From an uncultured Nostocoides sp. (GTDB lineage: Bacteria; Actinomycetota; Actinomycetes; Actinomycetales; Dermatophilaceae), in assembly GCA_937907685.1 (NCBI GenBank), contig CALCXF010000007.1, positions 1 to 33,945 of the forward strand: DNA of 33,945 nt. Direction: 5' to 3'. The notes under the pieces are model-generated. The model worked only from the letters and a program-made list of their open reading frames with translations. It searched no databases and had not been told where the DNA came from. Position 1 is the stretch's first letter, and every line of letters begins with the position of its first letter. The translations under genes were made by a program, and so were the position numbers. Shown here one piece after another: positions 16,913-26,221 of the stretch.

Positions 16913-17931
16913 CGGGCGACGGGGGTGAGCTCGCGCAGGCCGGGGAGGACCTGCTCGCAGAACGTCGTGAGGAACCGCTCCTGCTCGTGCCCGGGGCCGT
17001 GCACGACGAGGTGGTCGAAGCCGAGGTCGGTGTAGACCCGCAGGGCCTCGACCACGTCCTCGGGCCGGCTCGCCACGACCCAGCGCTCGGCAACGTCCTC
17101 GATCGGTAGTTGGTTGCAGGCATCCTCCAGCTCACTGGGACTGTGGATCGAGTGCTTCATGTCGGCGGGAAGTGACAGCGGCGCCCAGAAGCGGCAGTTC
17201 TCCAGCGCGCGGTCGGGGTCGGGGTCCCACGAGAGCTTGACCTCGATCATCCGGTCGATCTCGTCGAGGTCACGGCCGGCCCGCTCGAGCCCCTCGTCGA
17301 CCGCGGGGACCAGCTGGTCGGCATACAGCTGCCGACCCTTGCCCGAGGTGCAGATGAAGCCGTCGGCCATCCTCCCGGCATAGCGGGCCACCATCGGCCC
17401 GCCCGCGGCGACGTATATGGGGACCGGCACGTCGGGGCGGTCGTAGATCTTGGCCTCGACCGTCCTGAAGTACTCGCCGTCGAAGGTCACGCTGGGCTCG
17501 GTCCACAGCGCGCGGATGATCCGGACGGCCTCACGCATCCGGCCGAACCGCTCCTTGAACTCCGGCCACTCCCCGTCGCGCACCGAGCCGACGGCCACCT
17601 CGTTGAGCGCCTCGCCGGTGCCGATCCCGAGCATGATCCGCCCGGGGGCGAGGCAGGCCAGGGTGGCGAAGGTCTGCGCGATGACCGCCGGGTTGTAGCG
17701 GAAGGTCGGGGTGAGGACGGAGGGGCCGAGCATGACGCGCTCGGTGCGGGCGGCGACCCAGGCGAGCCAGGCGAGGGAGTTCGGGGCGTGGCCGCCCTCG
17801 AGCCGCCACGGCTGGAAGTGGTCGGAGACGGTGACGGAGTCGAGTCCCAGCTCCTCGGCACGGACGGCGTATGCCGCGAGCTCGCCCGGAGCGAACTGCT
17901 CCGCCGACGCCTTGTAGCCGACTCTCAGCAC
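16909..17931 (-). CDS. fgd: F420-dependent glucose-6-phosphate dehydrogenase
   Basis: This 340-residue LLM-fold enzyme is very close to mycobacterial FGD1. It keeps [19 protein letters not shown] (Asp37, His38, Trp42), [21 protein letters not shown] with the catalytic Glu107, TSGKG with Lys198, ADMKHSI with Lys259 and RWVVAS with Arg283; the Lys/Lys/Arg trio binds the sugar phosphate. It oxidises glucose-6-phosphate to 6-phosphogluconolactone while reducing F420 to F420H2, in the cytosol. It thus implies that the organism makes F420. The GTG start has a GAGGAG ribosome site 7 nt upstream. It leads the operon fgd, folP2-like, racemase-like, with 4-nt overlaps throughout, and is divergent from vdh. 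Confidence 0.95.
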   Translation of the reverse strand: MLRVGYKASAEQFAPGELAAYAVRAEELGLDSVTVSDHFQPWRLEGGHAPNSLAWLAWVAARTERVMLGPSVLTPTFRYNPAVIAQTFATLACLAPGRIMLGIGTGEALNEVAVGSVRDGEWPEFKERFGRMREAVRIIRALWTEPSVTFDGEYFRTVEAKIYDRPDVPVPIYVAAGGPMVARYAGRMADGFICTSGKGRQLYADQLVPAVDEGLERAGRDLDEIDRMIEVKLSWDPDPDRALENCRFWAPLSLPADMKHSIHSPSELEDACNQLPIEDVAERWVVASRPEDVVEALRVYTDLGFDHLVVHGPGHEQERFLTTFCEQVLPGLRELTPVAR

Positions 17932-18082
17932 GACTCGCTCCTCGGTGACGGGATGCTCCGGGGGCCCAGTCTCACACCTACCGCGCGAGGACCCGCGCTG
18001 CGTCGAACCTTGCCCCGCCGTTGCCCCCGAGCGGCGAGCCCTCCGGCAGGAGCGCCCCGGCTGGTCGTCGGTGCGACGGGGC

Positions 18083-18088
18083 TAGCGT
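18083..18088 (+). promoter_or_regulatory. -10 box TAGCGT of vdh
   Basis: TAGCGT matches TANNNT and lies 33 nt before the vdh ATG, leaving a short leader with an AGGAG ribosome site. The -35 region is not recognisable. Confidence 0.4.
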
Positions 18089-18121
18089 GGTGGCACCCCC
18101 CACGCCCGCAGGAGCACCCGC

Positions 18122-19222
18122 ATGGCCACCGACCTCATCGACCTCGCCGGCCACGAGCAGGTCGCCTTCTGCTCCGACCCGGACACGGGACTGCGGGCAG
18201 TCATCGCCCTGCACGACACCTCGCTCGGCCCGGGCCTGGGCGGCACGCGCTTCCACCCCTACGCCTCGATGGACCACGCCCTGGCTGACGTCCTGCGCCT
18301 CTCCCGTGCCATGACGAGCAAGAACGCCCTTGCCGGCCTCGACCACGGTGGGGGCAAGGCCGTCGTCCTCGGTGACCCGCACCGGGACAAGACCCCGGAG
18401 CTGCTCCGGGCGTACGGCCGGTTCGTCGAGTCGCTCGGCGGCCGGTACGTCACCGCCTGCGACGTCGGCACGTACGTCGCCGACATGGACGTCGTCGGCG
18501 AGGAGACCACGTGGGCCACCGGCCGCTCACCCGAGCGCGGTGGGGCCGGTGACTCGTCGGTGCTCACGGCGTACGGCGTCTTCCAGGGCATGCGCGCCGC
18601 GGCCCAGCACCTCTGGGGCGAGGCGACCCTGTCCGGGCGCCGGGTCGGCATCGCCGGTGTCGGCAAGGTCGGCCACCGCCTCGTCGAGCACCTCCTCGAG
18701 GACGGCGCTGACGTCGTCGTCGCCGACGTGGACACGGAGGCGGTGCGGGCGGTGCTCGGCCGGCACCCGGGTGTGCGAGGGGTCGCGGACGTGGAGGACC
18801 TCGTCCATGCGGACCTCGACGTGTTCAGCCCGAACGCCCTCGGCGGAGCTCTGGACGAGCACACGGTCGAGGTGCTGCGGGCCCGGGTGGTGTGCGGTGG
18901 GGCCAACAACCAGCTGGTCACGGACGGACCGGGTGGGACGGCTCGCAGGCTGCGCGAGCGCGGGATCCTCTACGCGCCGGACTTCCTCGTCAACGCCGGT
19001 GGTGTCATCCAGGTCGCCGACGAGCTGCACGGGTTCGACATGGAGCGGGCGCGGCGCCGCACCGAGACGATCTTCGAGCACACGCTCGAGGTGCTCCGCG
19101 CCGCCGACGAGGACGACGTGAGCCCGGCCGTCGCGGCCGACCGGGTCGCCGAGCGACGCATCGCCGCAGGTGGGCGCCGTCCGTGGCTGCCGGGGGACCC
19201 GGTCGGGGCCAGAGCGACCTGA
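18122..19222 (+). CDS. vdh: Valine (Leu/Phe/Val) dehydrogenase
   Basis: This 366-residue enzyme is of the Glu/Leu/Phe/Val dehydrogenase family, NAD-dependent and of the short type. The substrate domain has [29 protein letters not shown] with Lys67 and catalytic Lys79, and YVTACDVGT. The Rossmann domain has [17 protein letters not shown] (GxGxxG at 179-184), [20 protein letters not shown] and [14 protein letters not shown]. It deaminates branched-chain amino acids to 2-oxo acids, feeding fatty-acid starter units or energy metabolism. Length and the lack of a Glu-dehydrogenase insertion support the valine/leucine subgroup; exact preference cannot be read. An AGGAG ribosome site supports the start. 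DUF3073 follows 205 bp later, a neighbourhood also seen around vdh of other actinobacteria. Confidence 0.92.
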   Translation: MATDLIDLAGHEQVAFCSDPDTGLRAVIALHDTSLGPGLGGTRFHPYASMDHALADVLRLSRAMTSKNALAGLDHGGGKAVVLGDPHRDKTPELLRAYGRFVESLGGRYVTACDVGTYVADMDVVGEETTWATGRSPERGGAGDSSVLTAYGVFQGMRAAAQHLWGEATLSGRRVGIAGVGKVGHRLVEHLLEDGADVVVADVDTEAVRAVLGRHPGVRGVADVEDLVHADLDVFSPNALGGALDEHTVEVLRARVVCGGANNQLVTDGPGGTARRLRERGILYAPDFLVNAGGVIQVADELHGFDMERARRRTETIFEHTLEVLRAADEDDVSPAVAADRVAERRIAAGGRRPWLPGDPVGARAT

Positions 19223-19244
19223 GGGGTGCGCGGAATCGGCGCTC

Positions 19245-19271
19245 GGGAACACGCGACAACGGCTCACCGTT
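19245..19271 (+). promoter_or_regulatory. ECF-sigma-like promoter motif 1 (GGGAAC-N17-CGTT)
   Basis: GGGAAC (19245-19250) and CGTT (19268-19271, followed by GA) are 17 nt apart, the wording and spacing of actinobacterial ECF promoters such as the SigE class. It lies 160-180 bp upstream of DUF3073. Confidence 0.45.
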
Positions 19272-19288
19272 GACCGGACGGCGTCGCC

Positions 19289-19313
19289 GGAACGGCTCCA
19301 CTGATGTACCGTT
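19289..19313 (+). promoter_or_regulatory. ECF-sigma-like promoter motif 2 (GGAAC-N16-CGTT)
   Basis: GGAAC (19289-19293) and CGTT (19310-19313, followed by GG) are 16 nt apart. It is the second such motif in 70 bp on the same strand and in front of the same gene. TACCGT overlapping its end could also act as a housekeeping -10 box. Confidence 0.45.
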
Positions 19314-19427
19314 GGCGTCACGACACACACACGATTCCCGGGACCGCTCCGCGACGTGGGATGACCCTGAAGACGGGGCCGTCCCACTCGTGATGCCGCC
19401 CCGGCAGACGCACGAGGGGGTCACGCC

Positions 19428-19622
19428 ATGGGGCGCGGCCGAGCCAAGGCCAAGCAGACGAAGGTCGCTCGAGAGCTGAAGTACTTCAGCCCGGACACCG
19501 ACCTCTCCGCGCTTGAGCGAGAACTGCACGGATCCACCCAGAACGGGAACCGCTCGATGAGCGACGACCGCGACGGGGAGGACGAGGACGACCACGGGCA
19601 GTGGTCCCCGGGCCGGCGTTGA
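19428..19622 (+). CDS. DUF3073 small charged protein
   Basis: This 64-residue protein matches the actinobacterial DUF3073 family. The basic N-terminus MGRGRAKAKQTKVARELKYF is followed by SPDTDLSALERELHG, and an acidic, disordered tail rich in Asp, Glu and Gly. The family is conserved and its function unknown; the basic start would suit nucleic-acid binding, which is inference. A GAGGGGG ribosome site precedes the ATG. The 205-bp leader region contains two tandem ECF-like promoter motifs, suggesting stress control. In Streptomyces, as I recall, purM, a DUF3073-type gene and vdh are close together; here two genes separate it from purM. Confidence 0.88.
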   Translation: MGRGRAKAKQTKVARELKYFSPDTDLSALERELHGSTQNGNRSMSDDRDGEDEDDHGQWSPGRR

Positions 19623-19729
19623 CGCCGCCCTGACCGTGCCTGTCGTGTGACCCGCGCCGACGGTGCGGGCGTCGGTCGTGCCCGCTCCCGCGAGGCCGCT
19701 CCGAGCCCTCGTGATGCGCCGCCCGGGCC

Positions 19730-19735
19730 TATGCT
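19730..19735 (+). promoter_or_regulatory. -10 box TATGCT, leaderless promoter of the NCS1 permease
   Basis: TATGCT ends 7 nt before the ATG at 19743 and no ribosome site lies between, so the mRNA probably starts at the start codon. This also decides against the in-frame starts further upstream. Confidence 0.5.
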
Positions 19736-19742
19736 CGGCTCC

Positions 19743-21275
19743 ATGAGCGAGACGGCGGTGGCCACGAAGCGGCTCGGGGTCGAGACCACGGGCATCGAGA
19801 TCATCGACGAGTCCGAGCGCACCGCGAGACCTCGGGACCTCTTCTGGCCGTGGTTCGCTGCCAACGTGTCGGTCTTCGGCATCTCGTATGCCGCGTTCGT
19901 CCTCGGCTTCGGCATCTCGTTCTGGCAGGCGCTGGTCGTCACCGTCCTGGGGATCGTCATCTCGTTCCTGCTGTGCGGGATCATCGCGATCGCCGGGAAG
20001 CGCGGATCGGCGCCGACGATGATCCTCTCGCGGGCCGCGTTCGGCGTGAACGGGCAGAAGGTCCCCGGAGTCGTCTCGTGGCTGGTGTCCATCGGCTGGG
20101 AGACCTTCCTCGCGATCCTCGCCGTCCTCGCGACAGCCACGATCTTCGAGCAGCTGGGCTGGGGCGGTGGCACCGGCACGAAGGTGGCTGCGGCCTTCGT
20201 CGTCGCCGCCGCGATCGTGCTGGCCTCCGTGGCCGGCTACCACATCATCATGCGGATGCAGTCGGTGCTCACCTGGGTCACCGGCATCGTCACCATCCTC
20301 TTCGTCGTCGTGGCGGCGAGCGAGATCGACTGGGCCGCCGTGGCCGCACTCCCGTCCGGCGAGGCGCAGTCGGTCGTGGGCGCGTTCGTCCTGCTCATGA
20401 CCGGTTTCGGGCTGGGCTGGATCAACATCGCCGCGGACTGGTCCCGCTACCAGCGCCGCTCCGCGCCCGGCAGCGCGATCGTCTTCTGGAACACCTTCGG
20501 GGGGGCGATCGCCCCGGTGCTGCTCGTCGTCTTCGGTCTCCTGCTCTCGGCGTCCAACGCCGAGGTGCTGGCCGGCATCCCGTCGGACCCGATCGGCACG
20601 CTCGCCACGCTGCTCCCGACGTGGTTCCTCGTGCCGTTCCTCGTCGCGGTCATCCTCTCGCTCATCTCCGGGGCAGTGCTCGGCATCTACTCCTCCGGCC
20701 TCACGCTGCTCTCGCTCGGCGTGCGCATCCCGCGACCGATGGCCGCCCTCGTCGACGGGCTCATCCTCACGTTCGGCACCTTCTTCGTCGTCTTCGTCGC
20801 GGAGGACTTCCTCGGCCCGTTCCAGAGCTTCCTCATCACCCTCGGGGTGCCCCTCGCGGCCTGGGCCGGCATCATGATCGCCGACATCACCCTGCGCAAG
20901 CGTGACTACGACGACGACGACCTCTTCGACGCCCGCGGGCGCTACGGCGCGTTCGACTGGGTGTCGATCGGCACGATGGTCGTGGCGTCGGTCATCGGCT
21001 GGGGGCTCGTCGTCAACAGCTTCGCCCAGGACGCCGCGTGGAACAACTGGCAGGGCTACCTGCTCGGCCCCCTCGGACTCGGCACGTACGTCCCCGAAGG
21101 AGAGGGTGCACCGTACTGGGAGGGCAACTGGCCGTACTCGAACATCGGCGTCCTCCTCGCCCTGGCCCTCGGGTTCCTCGTCACCCTCGTCGCCCGGCGC
21201 GGCACGGTGCGCCGCCAGGAGGAGCAGATGCCCACCAGCGACGCCCGGATCACGGACCGGCAGCCCGCTCGGTGA
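19743..21275 (+). CDS. NCS1-family purine/cytosine permease
   Basis: The 510 residues have a polar N-terminus (to about 35), then PRDLFWPWFAANVSVFGISY, the family entry into helix 1, and about twelve membrane helices. Further markers are RGSAPTMILSRAAFGVNG in the helix 2-3 region, GFGLGWINIAADWSRYQRRS near the middle, and SSGLTLLSLGVRIPRP. This is the CodB/PurP/FUI-like NCS1 fold, which imports nucleobases or related ring compounds with Na+ or H+. The exact substrate cannot be told. A cysteine-hydrolase gene begins 6 nt after its stop, so transport followed by amide or ring-product hydrolysis is likely. An unusual acidic stretch (DYDDDDLFDARG) lies in a late cytosolic loop. Confidence 0.9.
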   Translation: MSETAVATKRLGVETTGIEIIDESERTARPRDLFWPWFAANVSVFGISYAAFVLGFGISFWQALVVTVLGIVISFLLCGIIAIAGKRGSAPTMILSRAAFGVNGQKVPGVVSWLVSIGWETFLAILAVLATATIFEQLGWGGGTGTKVAAAFVVAAAIVLASVAGYHIIMRMQSVLTWVTGIVTILFVVVAASEIDWAAVAALPSGEAQSVVGAFVLLMTGFGLGWINIAADWSRYQRRSAPGSAIVFWNTFGGAIAPVLLVVFGLLLSASNAEVLAGIPSDPIGTLATLLPTWFLVPFLVAVILSLISGAVLGIYSSGLTLLSLGVRIPRPMAALVDGLILTFGTFFVVFVAEDFLGPFQSFLITLGVPLAAWAGIMIADITLRKRDYDDDDLFDARGRYGAFDWVSIGTMVVASVIGWGLVVNSFAQDAAWNNWQGYLLGPLGLGTYVPEGEGAPYWEGNWPYSNIGVLLALALGFLVTLVARRGTVRRQEEQMPTSDARITDRQPAR

Positions 21276-21281
21276 GGGGGT

Positions 21282-21836
21282 GTGGTGGCCGAGGACATCC
21301 CGCGTGACCAGGTCGACCCCGGCGGCTGGCTCGTCGTCGTCGACCCCCAGTCCGTCTTCGCCGACCCCGGCACCTCACCCTGGGGCTCTCCGATGTGGGC
21401 GTCGACCGTCGAGCGGATCGCCGCGTTGGCCGCACAGCACGGGCCCGAGCGCACCGTCGTCACGCGGTTCGTCGCCGACCCCTCGCTCGGCGGCTCCTGG
21501 GGCCCGTACTACGAGGAGTGGCCGTTCGCCCTCGTCCCCGACGAGGACCCCCTGTATGCCGTGGTGCCCGACCTGCGCGACGCCGCCGGTCACGTCCTCA
21601 CGGCCGGGACGTTCGGCAAGTGGCCGGTGTTGCGTGAGCTGGTGGGCGACGACGCCTGCCTCGCCCTGACCGGCGTCTCCACCGACTGCTGCGTGCTGTC
21701 GACCGCGCTGCCGGCCGCAGACGCCGGGGCCACCGTCCGGGTCGTGGCGGACGCGTGCGCCGGCTCCACCCCCGAGAACCATGAGCGGGCTCTCGCGGCG
21801 ATGGAGCTGTACGGACCCCAGATCACCGTCGTCTGA
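21282..21836 (+). CDS. Isochorismatase-fold cysteine hydrolase
   Basis: This 184-residue protein has the cysteine-hydrolase triad: Asp21 in LVVVDPQSVF, Lys113 in TAGTFGKWPV, and Cys137 in GVSTDCCVLSTALPAADAG, with the preceding TD positions as usual. The family includes nicotinamidase, N-carbamoylsarcosine amidase, ureidoacrylate amidohydrolase and isochorismatase. The aromatic SWGPYYEEWPFALVPDED segment likely shapes the pocket. The GTG start follows a G-rich ribosome site just after the permease stop; GTG at 21279 is an alternative. Co-transcription with the NCS1 permease favours an amidase acting on an imported nucleobase-derived amide or carbamoyl compound (inference). It converges with purM across a 32-nt gap. 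Confidence 0.87.
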   Translation: MVAEDIPRDQVDPGGWLVVVDPQSVFADPGTSPWGSPMWASTVERIAALAAQHGPERTVVTRFVADPSLGGSWGPYYEEWPFALVPDEDPLYAVVPDLRDAAGHVLTAGTFGKWPVLRELVGDDACLALTGVSTDCCVLSTALPAADAGATVRVVADACAGSTPENHERALAAMELYGPQITVV

Positions 21837-21868
21837 GGCAGGGGCTGGTGCCCGCGGCACGGTCCGGG

Positions 21869-23035
21869 TCAGGAGCCGAGGTAGGCCCCGACGACCTGGA
21901 CCGAGCCCCCGTCGACCCCCTTGGCGCCGTGGACGACCTCGATGCCGTCCTCGACCGGAGCCGCTCCTGCAGCGAACACCTCACCCATGACCCACGTGTG
22001 GATGCCGCGCGCCCGGAGGAGCCCGACGGCGGCCGTGACCGCGGAGGATGGCACCACCGCGACGAACCCGACACCCATGTTGAGCGTGCGCTCGAGGTCG
22101 GCGTCCGGGACGGACCCCAGCCGGCCGACGGTCGTGAAGACGGGTGCGGGGGCCCACGTCGAGCGGTCGAGGCGGGCGTGCACGTGTGGCGGGAGGACCC
22201 GTGCGAGGTTTGCAGCGAGCCCGCCTCCGGTCACGTGTGACAGCGCGTGCACCTCGACGCCGTCCGTGCGCACGAGGTCGAGGAGGTCGGCCGCGTAGAC
22301 CCGGGTGGGCTCGAGCAGCTCCTCCCCGAGGGTTCGACCGAACTCCTCGACGTGCCGCTCCAGGTGCCAGCCCGCGTGCTCGACGACTCGACGGACCAGG
22401 GAGTAACCGTTGGAGTGGAGACCGCTGCTGGCGAGCCCCAGCACGAGGTCTCCCGGGACGACCCGGTGTGGACCGAGCACCTCGGCGTGCTCGACCACAC
22501 CGGTCGCCGCCCCCGCGACGTCGTACTCGTCCGCAGCGAGGAGGCCGGGGTGCTCGGCCGTCTCGCCGCCGATGAGGGCCACCCGGGCCTGCTGGCACGC
22601 GGCGGCGATGCCGGAGACGATCGCGGCGACCCGCTCGGGGATGACCCGGCCGCAGGCGATGTAGTCGGTCATGAACAGGGGCTCCGCCCCACACACGACG
22701 ATGTCGTCCACGACCATGCCGACGAGGTCGAACCCGATGGTGCCGTGCCGGTCCAGGGCCTGCGCGATGGCGACCTTCGTGCCCACACCGTCGGTCGAGG
22801 TGGCGAGCACCGGACGGTCGAAGGCCGACAGCCCGCTCGCGTCGAACATCCCCGCGAAGCCCCCGAGGTCACCCAGCACCTCCGGCCGGGTCGCCCGCCG
22901 GACGCTCGCCCTCATGAGCTCGACCGCGCGGTCACCCGCCTCGACGTCGACGCCCGCCCCGGCATACGTGATGACGGCCGGCCGTGGTGGGGCCGTGGGC
23001 ACCCGTGGGGCGCTCGGCTCCTCGGGGTCGGTCAC
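21869..23035 (-). CDS. purM: Phosphoribosylformylglycinamidine cyclo-ligase (AIR synthase)
   Basis: This 388-residue enzyme carries out purine synthesis step 5: FGAM plus ATP gives AIR. The sequence follows the family: ITYAGAGVDVEAGDRAVELM at the N-terminal strand, GGFAGMFD, VLATSTDGVGTKVAIA, GFDLVGMVVDDIVVCGAEPLF, CGRVIPERVAAIVSGIAAAC, ALIGGETAEHPG, GLASSGLHSNGYSLVR, HVTGGGLAANLARVLP, and NMGVGFVAVV. An extra 30-residue N-terminus (Glu/Pro/Ala-rich) is present. The GTG start is chosen because a TAGGGT -10 box lies 7 nt before it; the in-frame ATG further upstream would fall before the promoter. It is downstream of pntB on the same strand but has its own promoter. No purF is in the window. 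Confidence 0.95.
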   Translation of the reverse strand: MTDPEEPSAPRVPTAPPRPAVITYAGAGVDVEAGDRAVELMRASVRRATRPEVLGDLGGFAGMFDASGLSAFDRPVLATSTDGVGTKVAIAQALDRHGTIGFDLVGMVVDDIVVCGAEPLFMTDYIACGRVIPERVAAIVSGIAAACQQARVALIGGETAEHPGLLAADEYDVAGAATGVVEHAEVLGPHRVVPGDLVLGLASSGLHSNGYSLVRRVVEHAGWHLERHVEEFGRTLGEELLEPTRVYAADLLDLVRTDGVEVHALSHVTGGGLAANLARVLPPHVHARLDRSTWAPAPVFTTVGRLGSVPDADLERTLNMGVGFVAVVPSSAVTAAVGLLRARGIHTWVMGEVFAAGAAPVEDGIEVVHGAKGVDGGSVQVVGAYLGS

Positions 23036-23042
23036 GGCGCAC

Positions 23043-23048
23043 ACCCTA
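23043..23048 (-). promoter_or_regulatory. -10 box TAGGGT, leaderless promoter of purM
   Basis: TAGGGT on the minus strand lies 7 nt before the GTG at 23035, in the 44-nt gap after pntB. No ribosome site is present. It sets the purM start. Confidence 0.55.
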
Positions 23049-23079
23049 CCCACGTGCCCCAACCCGCCCACTGAGCGCG

Positions 23080-24522
23080 TCAGAGGGCCCGGAGGATGTC
23101 CTGGACCCGGTCCTTGGCGTCACCGAAGAGCATCTGGGAGTTCTCCCGGAAGAACAACGGGTTCTGCACTCCGGCGTAGCCGGTGGCCATGGACCTCTTG
23201 AAGACGATGACGTGCTCCGCCTCCCACACCCGGAGCACCGGCATCCCGGCGATCGGTGACGCAGGGTCGTCCTGAGCTGCCGGGTTGACGGTGTCGTTCG
23301 CGCCGATGACGAGCACGACGTCGGTGCCCTTGAGGTCGTCGTTGACCTCGTCCATCTCGAGGACGATGTCGTAGGGCACCTTGGCCTCGGCCAGGAGCAC
23401 GTTCATGTGGCCCGGCAGGCGGCCGGCGACAGGGTGGATGCCGAAACGTACGTCGACCCCCCGCTCCCGAAGCGTGCGGGTGAGCTCCGCGACCGGGTAC
23501 TGCGCCTGGGCCACCGCCATCCCGTATCCGGGGGTGATGACGACCGAGCGAGCGTTCGAGAGCAGCTCCGCAGCCGCCTCGGGCGTGATCTCGCGGTGCT
23601 CGCCGTAGTCGACGTCGGCGGCCACGGTGCCACCTTCGACGCCGAAGCCGCCGGCGATGACGGAGATGAACGAGCGGTTCATCGCCCGGCACATGATGTA
23701 GGACAGGTAGGCACCGGAGGAGCCGACGAGGGCCCCGGTGATGATGAGGAGGTCGTTGCCGAGGAGGAACCCCGCCGCGGCCGCTGCCCACCCCGAGTAG
23801 CTGTTGAGCATGGAGACGACGACGGGCATGTCGCCACCGCCGATCGAGGCGACGAGGTGCCAGCCCAGCGCCAGCGCGACCACGGTGACGATGCCCAGCA
23901 CGCTCGCCCGGGCGAAGGTCGCGTCGGCCGGGAGGGCGACGTAGACGATCGTCAGGAGGAAGAACGCGACGATCGCCCCGAGGTTGATGAGGTTCCGCCC
24001 GGGCAGCATGAGGGGGGCCGACCTGATCCGCGCCGAGAGCTTGAGGAACGCCACGATGGAACCGGTGAACGTCACGGCACCGATGAAGACGCCGACCATC
24101 ACCTCGACGTCGTGGATGGTCGGGTAGGGGGTCTCCTCGTACGAGCTGTTCCAGCCGACGAGGACGGCGGCCAGGCCGACGAAGCTGTGGAGCATCGCGA
24201 TGAGCTCCGGCATCCCGGTCATCTCGACCTTGCGGGCCCGGTCCAGGCCGATGACCGCACCGATGACCATCGCCGTGGCGATGAGCGCCAGCCCGAGCCA
24301 GCCACTGCCGTCGCGATCGGGTCCGCCGCTCCCCAGGGGAGCCGCGTCCACTCCGGCCGTCGCTGCGAGAACCGTGGCGACGAGGGCGACGGCCATCCCG
24401 ACCACACCGAACCGGACGCCGTTGCGGGCGCTCTCGTGCCGGGAGAGACCGGCCAGGGCCAGGATGAAGAGCAGGCCGGCGACGATGTAGGCGCCCTGGA
24501 CCAGCGACAGGGAGAGCGTCAT
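23080..24522 (-). CDS. pntB: NAD(P) transhydrogenase subunit beta
   Basis: The 480-residue partner of PntA has about nine membrane helices in the first 280 residues, with [17 protein letters not shown] and [22 protein letters not shown], which form the proton channel. The NADP(H)-binding domain III follows, with [17 protein letters not shown] (Rossmann turn), [48 protein letters not shown] and [17 protein letters not shown]. The complex uses the proton gradient to reduce NADP+ with NADH. Its ATG overlaps the pntA stop codon as ATGA. In this organism NADPH supply sits beside an F420-dependent G6P dehydrogenase, which does not yield NADPH. Confidence 0.96.
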   Translation of the reverse strand: MTLSLSLVQGAYIVAGLLFILALAGLSRHESARNGVRFGVVGMAVALVATVLAATAGVDAAPLGSGGPDRDGSGWLGLALIATAMVIGAVIGLDRARKVEMTGMPELIAMLHSFVGLAAVLVGWNSSYEETPYPTIHDVEVMVGVFIGAVTFTGSIVAFLKLSARIRSAPLMLPGRNLINLGAIVAFFLLTIVYVALPADATFARASVLGIVTVVALALGWHLVASIGGGDMPVVVSMLNSYSGWAAAAAGFLLGNDLLIITGALVGSSGAYLSYIMCRAMNRSFISVIAGGFGVEGGTVAADVDYGEHREITPEAAAELLSNARSVVITPGYGMAVAQAQYPVAELTRTLRERGVDVRFGIHPVAGRLPGHMNVLLAEAKVPYDIVLEMDEVNDDLKGTDVVLVIGANDTVNPAAQDDPASPIAGMPVLRVWEAEHVIVFKRSMATGYAGVQNPLFFRENSQMLFGDAKDRVQDILRAL

Positions 24523-26063
24523 CGAGTCGCCTCCTCGCGCTTGAACATCTGGAGCATTCGGGCGGTCACCCGGAACCCACCGAACACGTTGATGCTCGCG
24601 ACGAGGATGCCGACGAACGCCAGGACCGAGACGGCCACGCTGCCGTGGCCGACCTGCAGGAGCGCGCCGACGATGATGATGCCGCTGATCGCGTTGGTCA
24701 CCGACATCAGCGGGGTGTGCAGCGCATGGTGCACGTTGCCGATCACGTAGAAGCCGATGACGACCGAGAGCATGAACACCAAGAAGTGGCCGAGGAAGGG
24801 CTCCGGTGACATGGCGGCGACGAGGAGGAACAGTGTCCCTGACGCGGCCAGGACCGCGAGCCGGCGCGTCGGGCTCATCGGTTCCTTGGCGGGTGCCGGC
24901 ACCACCTCGGCGACCGCCGGCGTGGCCGCAGGTGCCGCGGACACCTGGACCGGCGGTGGCGGCCAGAGCACCTCACCGTCGCGGACGACGGTCATCCCGC
25001 GCTGCACGACGTCGTCGAGGTCGACGACGAGCTCGCCGTCCTTGGCGGGGGTGAGCAGCTTGAGGAGGTTGACGACGTTGGTGCCGAACAGCTGTGACGC
25101 CTGGGTCGGGAGGCGCCCGGCGAGGTCGGTGTACCCCAGGATCGTCACACCGTTGTCGGTGACGACTCTCTGGCCGGCGACCGTGCCGGCGACGTTCCCG
25201 CCGTTGGCCGCCGCCATGTCGACGATGACCGAGCCGGGTTTCATCGACGCGACCATCGCCTCGGTGAGGAGCCGCGGTGCGGGACGCCCCGGGATGAGCG
25301 CGGTCGTGATGATGATGTCGACGTCGGCGGCCTGGGCGGCGTAGAGCGCGGCAGCCTTCGCGTCGAAGTCGGCGCTCGTCTCCCGCGCGTACCCGTCGGC
25401 GGAGGGGCCGGTGTCCTCGACGTCGACCCGGAGGAACTCGGCGCCCATCGACTCCACCTGCTCGCCCACCTCCGGGCGGGCGTCGAACGCGCGGACGACG
25501 GCACCGAGCGAGTTCGCCGTGCCGATCGCGGCGAGGCCCGCCACCCCTGCGCCCACGACGAGGACCTTCGCGGGGGGTACCTTGCCCGCCGCGGTCACCT
25601 GGCCGGTGAAGAACGAGCCGAACTCGTTGGCCGCCTCGATGACGGCACGGTACCCACCGATGTTCGCCATCGACGACAACACGTCGAGCGACTGGGCGCG
25701 CGAGATGCGCGGGACGGCATCCATGGCGAGCGCGGTGACCCCCCGACCAGCGAGCATCTCGACGAGGTCAGGGTCGAGGGCAGGGGCGAGGAGGCACACG
25801 AGGACCTGCCCCGGACGGAGGCGGCCGACCTCCGCGTCGGAGGGCGGGTTGACCTTGAGCAGCACGTCGGCGTTCCACACGGCGTCGTCGATGACGTCGG
25901 CGCCGGCGCGCACGTAGGCGGAGTCCTCGAAGCTGGCGCGCGCACCCGCCCCGCTCTCCACGAAGACGGCGTACCCGAGGGCACGCATCTGCTCGACGGT
26001 CTTCGGGGTCGCGGCGACCCGCGTCTCGCCCGGTCGGGACTCTCGGGGCACTCCGATGCGCAC
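24519..26063 (-). CDS. pntA: NAD(P) transhydrogenase subunit alpha (fused type)
   Basis: At 514 residues this is the long E. coli-like form: NAD-binding domain I ([60 protein letters not shown], then [20 protein letters not shown]), a [12 protein letters not shown] segment and an [21 protein letters not shown] loop. An Ala/Pro/Val linker leads to a C-terminal membrane part with four helices ([65 protein letters not shown]). Many actinobacteria split this gene in two; here it is one frame. The GTG start is supported by a GAGAGGA ribosome site 6 nt upstream. Confidence 0.96.
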   Translation of the reverse strand: MRIGVPRESRPGETRVAATPKTVEQMRALGYAVFVESGAGARASFEDSAYVRAGADVIDDAVWNADVLLKVNPPSDAEVGRLRPGQVLVCLLAPALDPDLVEMLAGRGVTALAMDAVPRISRAQSLDVLSSMANIGGYRAVIEAANEFGSFFTGQVTAAGKVPPAKVLVVGAGVAGLAAIGTANSLGAVVRAFDARPEVGEQVESMGAEFLRVDVEDTGPSADGYARETSADFDAKAAALYAAQAADVDIIITTALIPGRPAPRLLTEAMVASMKPGSVIVDMAAANGGNVAGTVAGQRVVTDNGVTILGYTDLAGRLPTQASQLFGTNVVNLLKLLTPAKDGELVVDLDDVVQRGMTVVRDGEVLWPPPPVQVSAAPAATPAVAEVVPAPAKEPMSPTRRLAVLAASGTLFLLVAAMSPEPFLGHFLVFMLSVVIGFYVIGNVHHALHTPLMSVTNAISGIIIVGALLQVGHGSVAVSVLAFVGILVASINVFGGFRVTARMLQMFKREEATR

Positions 26064-26096
26064 AGCGGTTCCTCTCGGCCTGCAGGGGACGGGACG

Positions 26097-26102
26097 AACC
26101 TA
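26097..26102 (-). promoter_or_regulatory. -10 box TAGGTT of pntAB
   Basis: TAGGTT on the minus strand lies 33 nt before the pntA GTG, giving a leader of about 25 nt with the ribosome site. The same hexamer occurs before the 641-residue membrane-anchored protein gene. Confidence 0.42.
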
Positions 26103-26221
26103 TCGGGTGGGCTGCAGGGGCAGCCGGAGGGGCGCGGACGGGGGACGCACGAGACCGCCGCGCGGCACGCCGGTTGACGGTTGCCGTGCGGCGGTTCCTG
26201 GTGGGGTCGAGGGGCCGGGCC

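Noticed and set aside
19270-19275. TTGACC as a housekeeping -35 box before DUF3073
   Set aside because: The nearest TANNNT-like hexamer (TACCGT at 19307) is 31 nt away, far beyond the usual 16-19 nt spacing.
21842-21853. GGGC-TGGT-GCCC hairpin between the hydrolase and purM genes
   Set aside because: A 4-bp stem without a T-run is too weak to call a terminator at this GC content.
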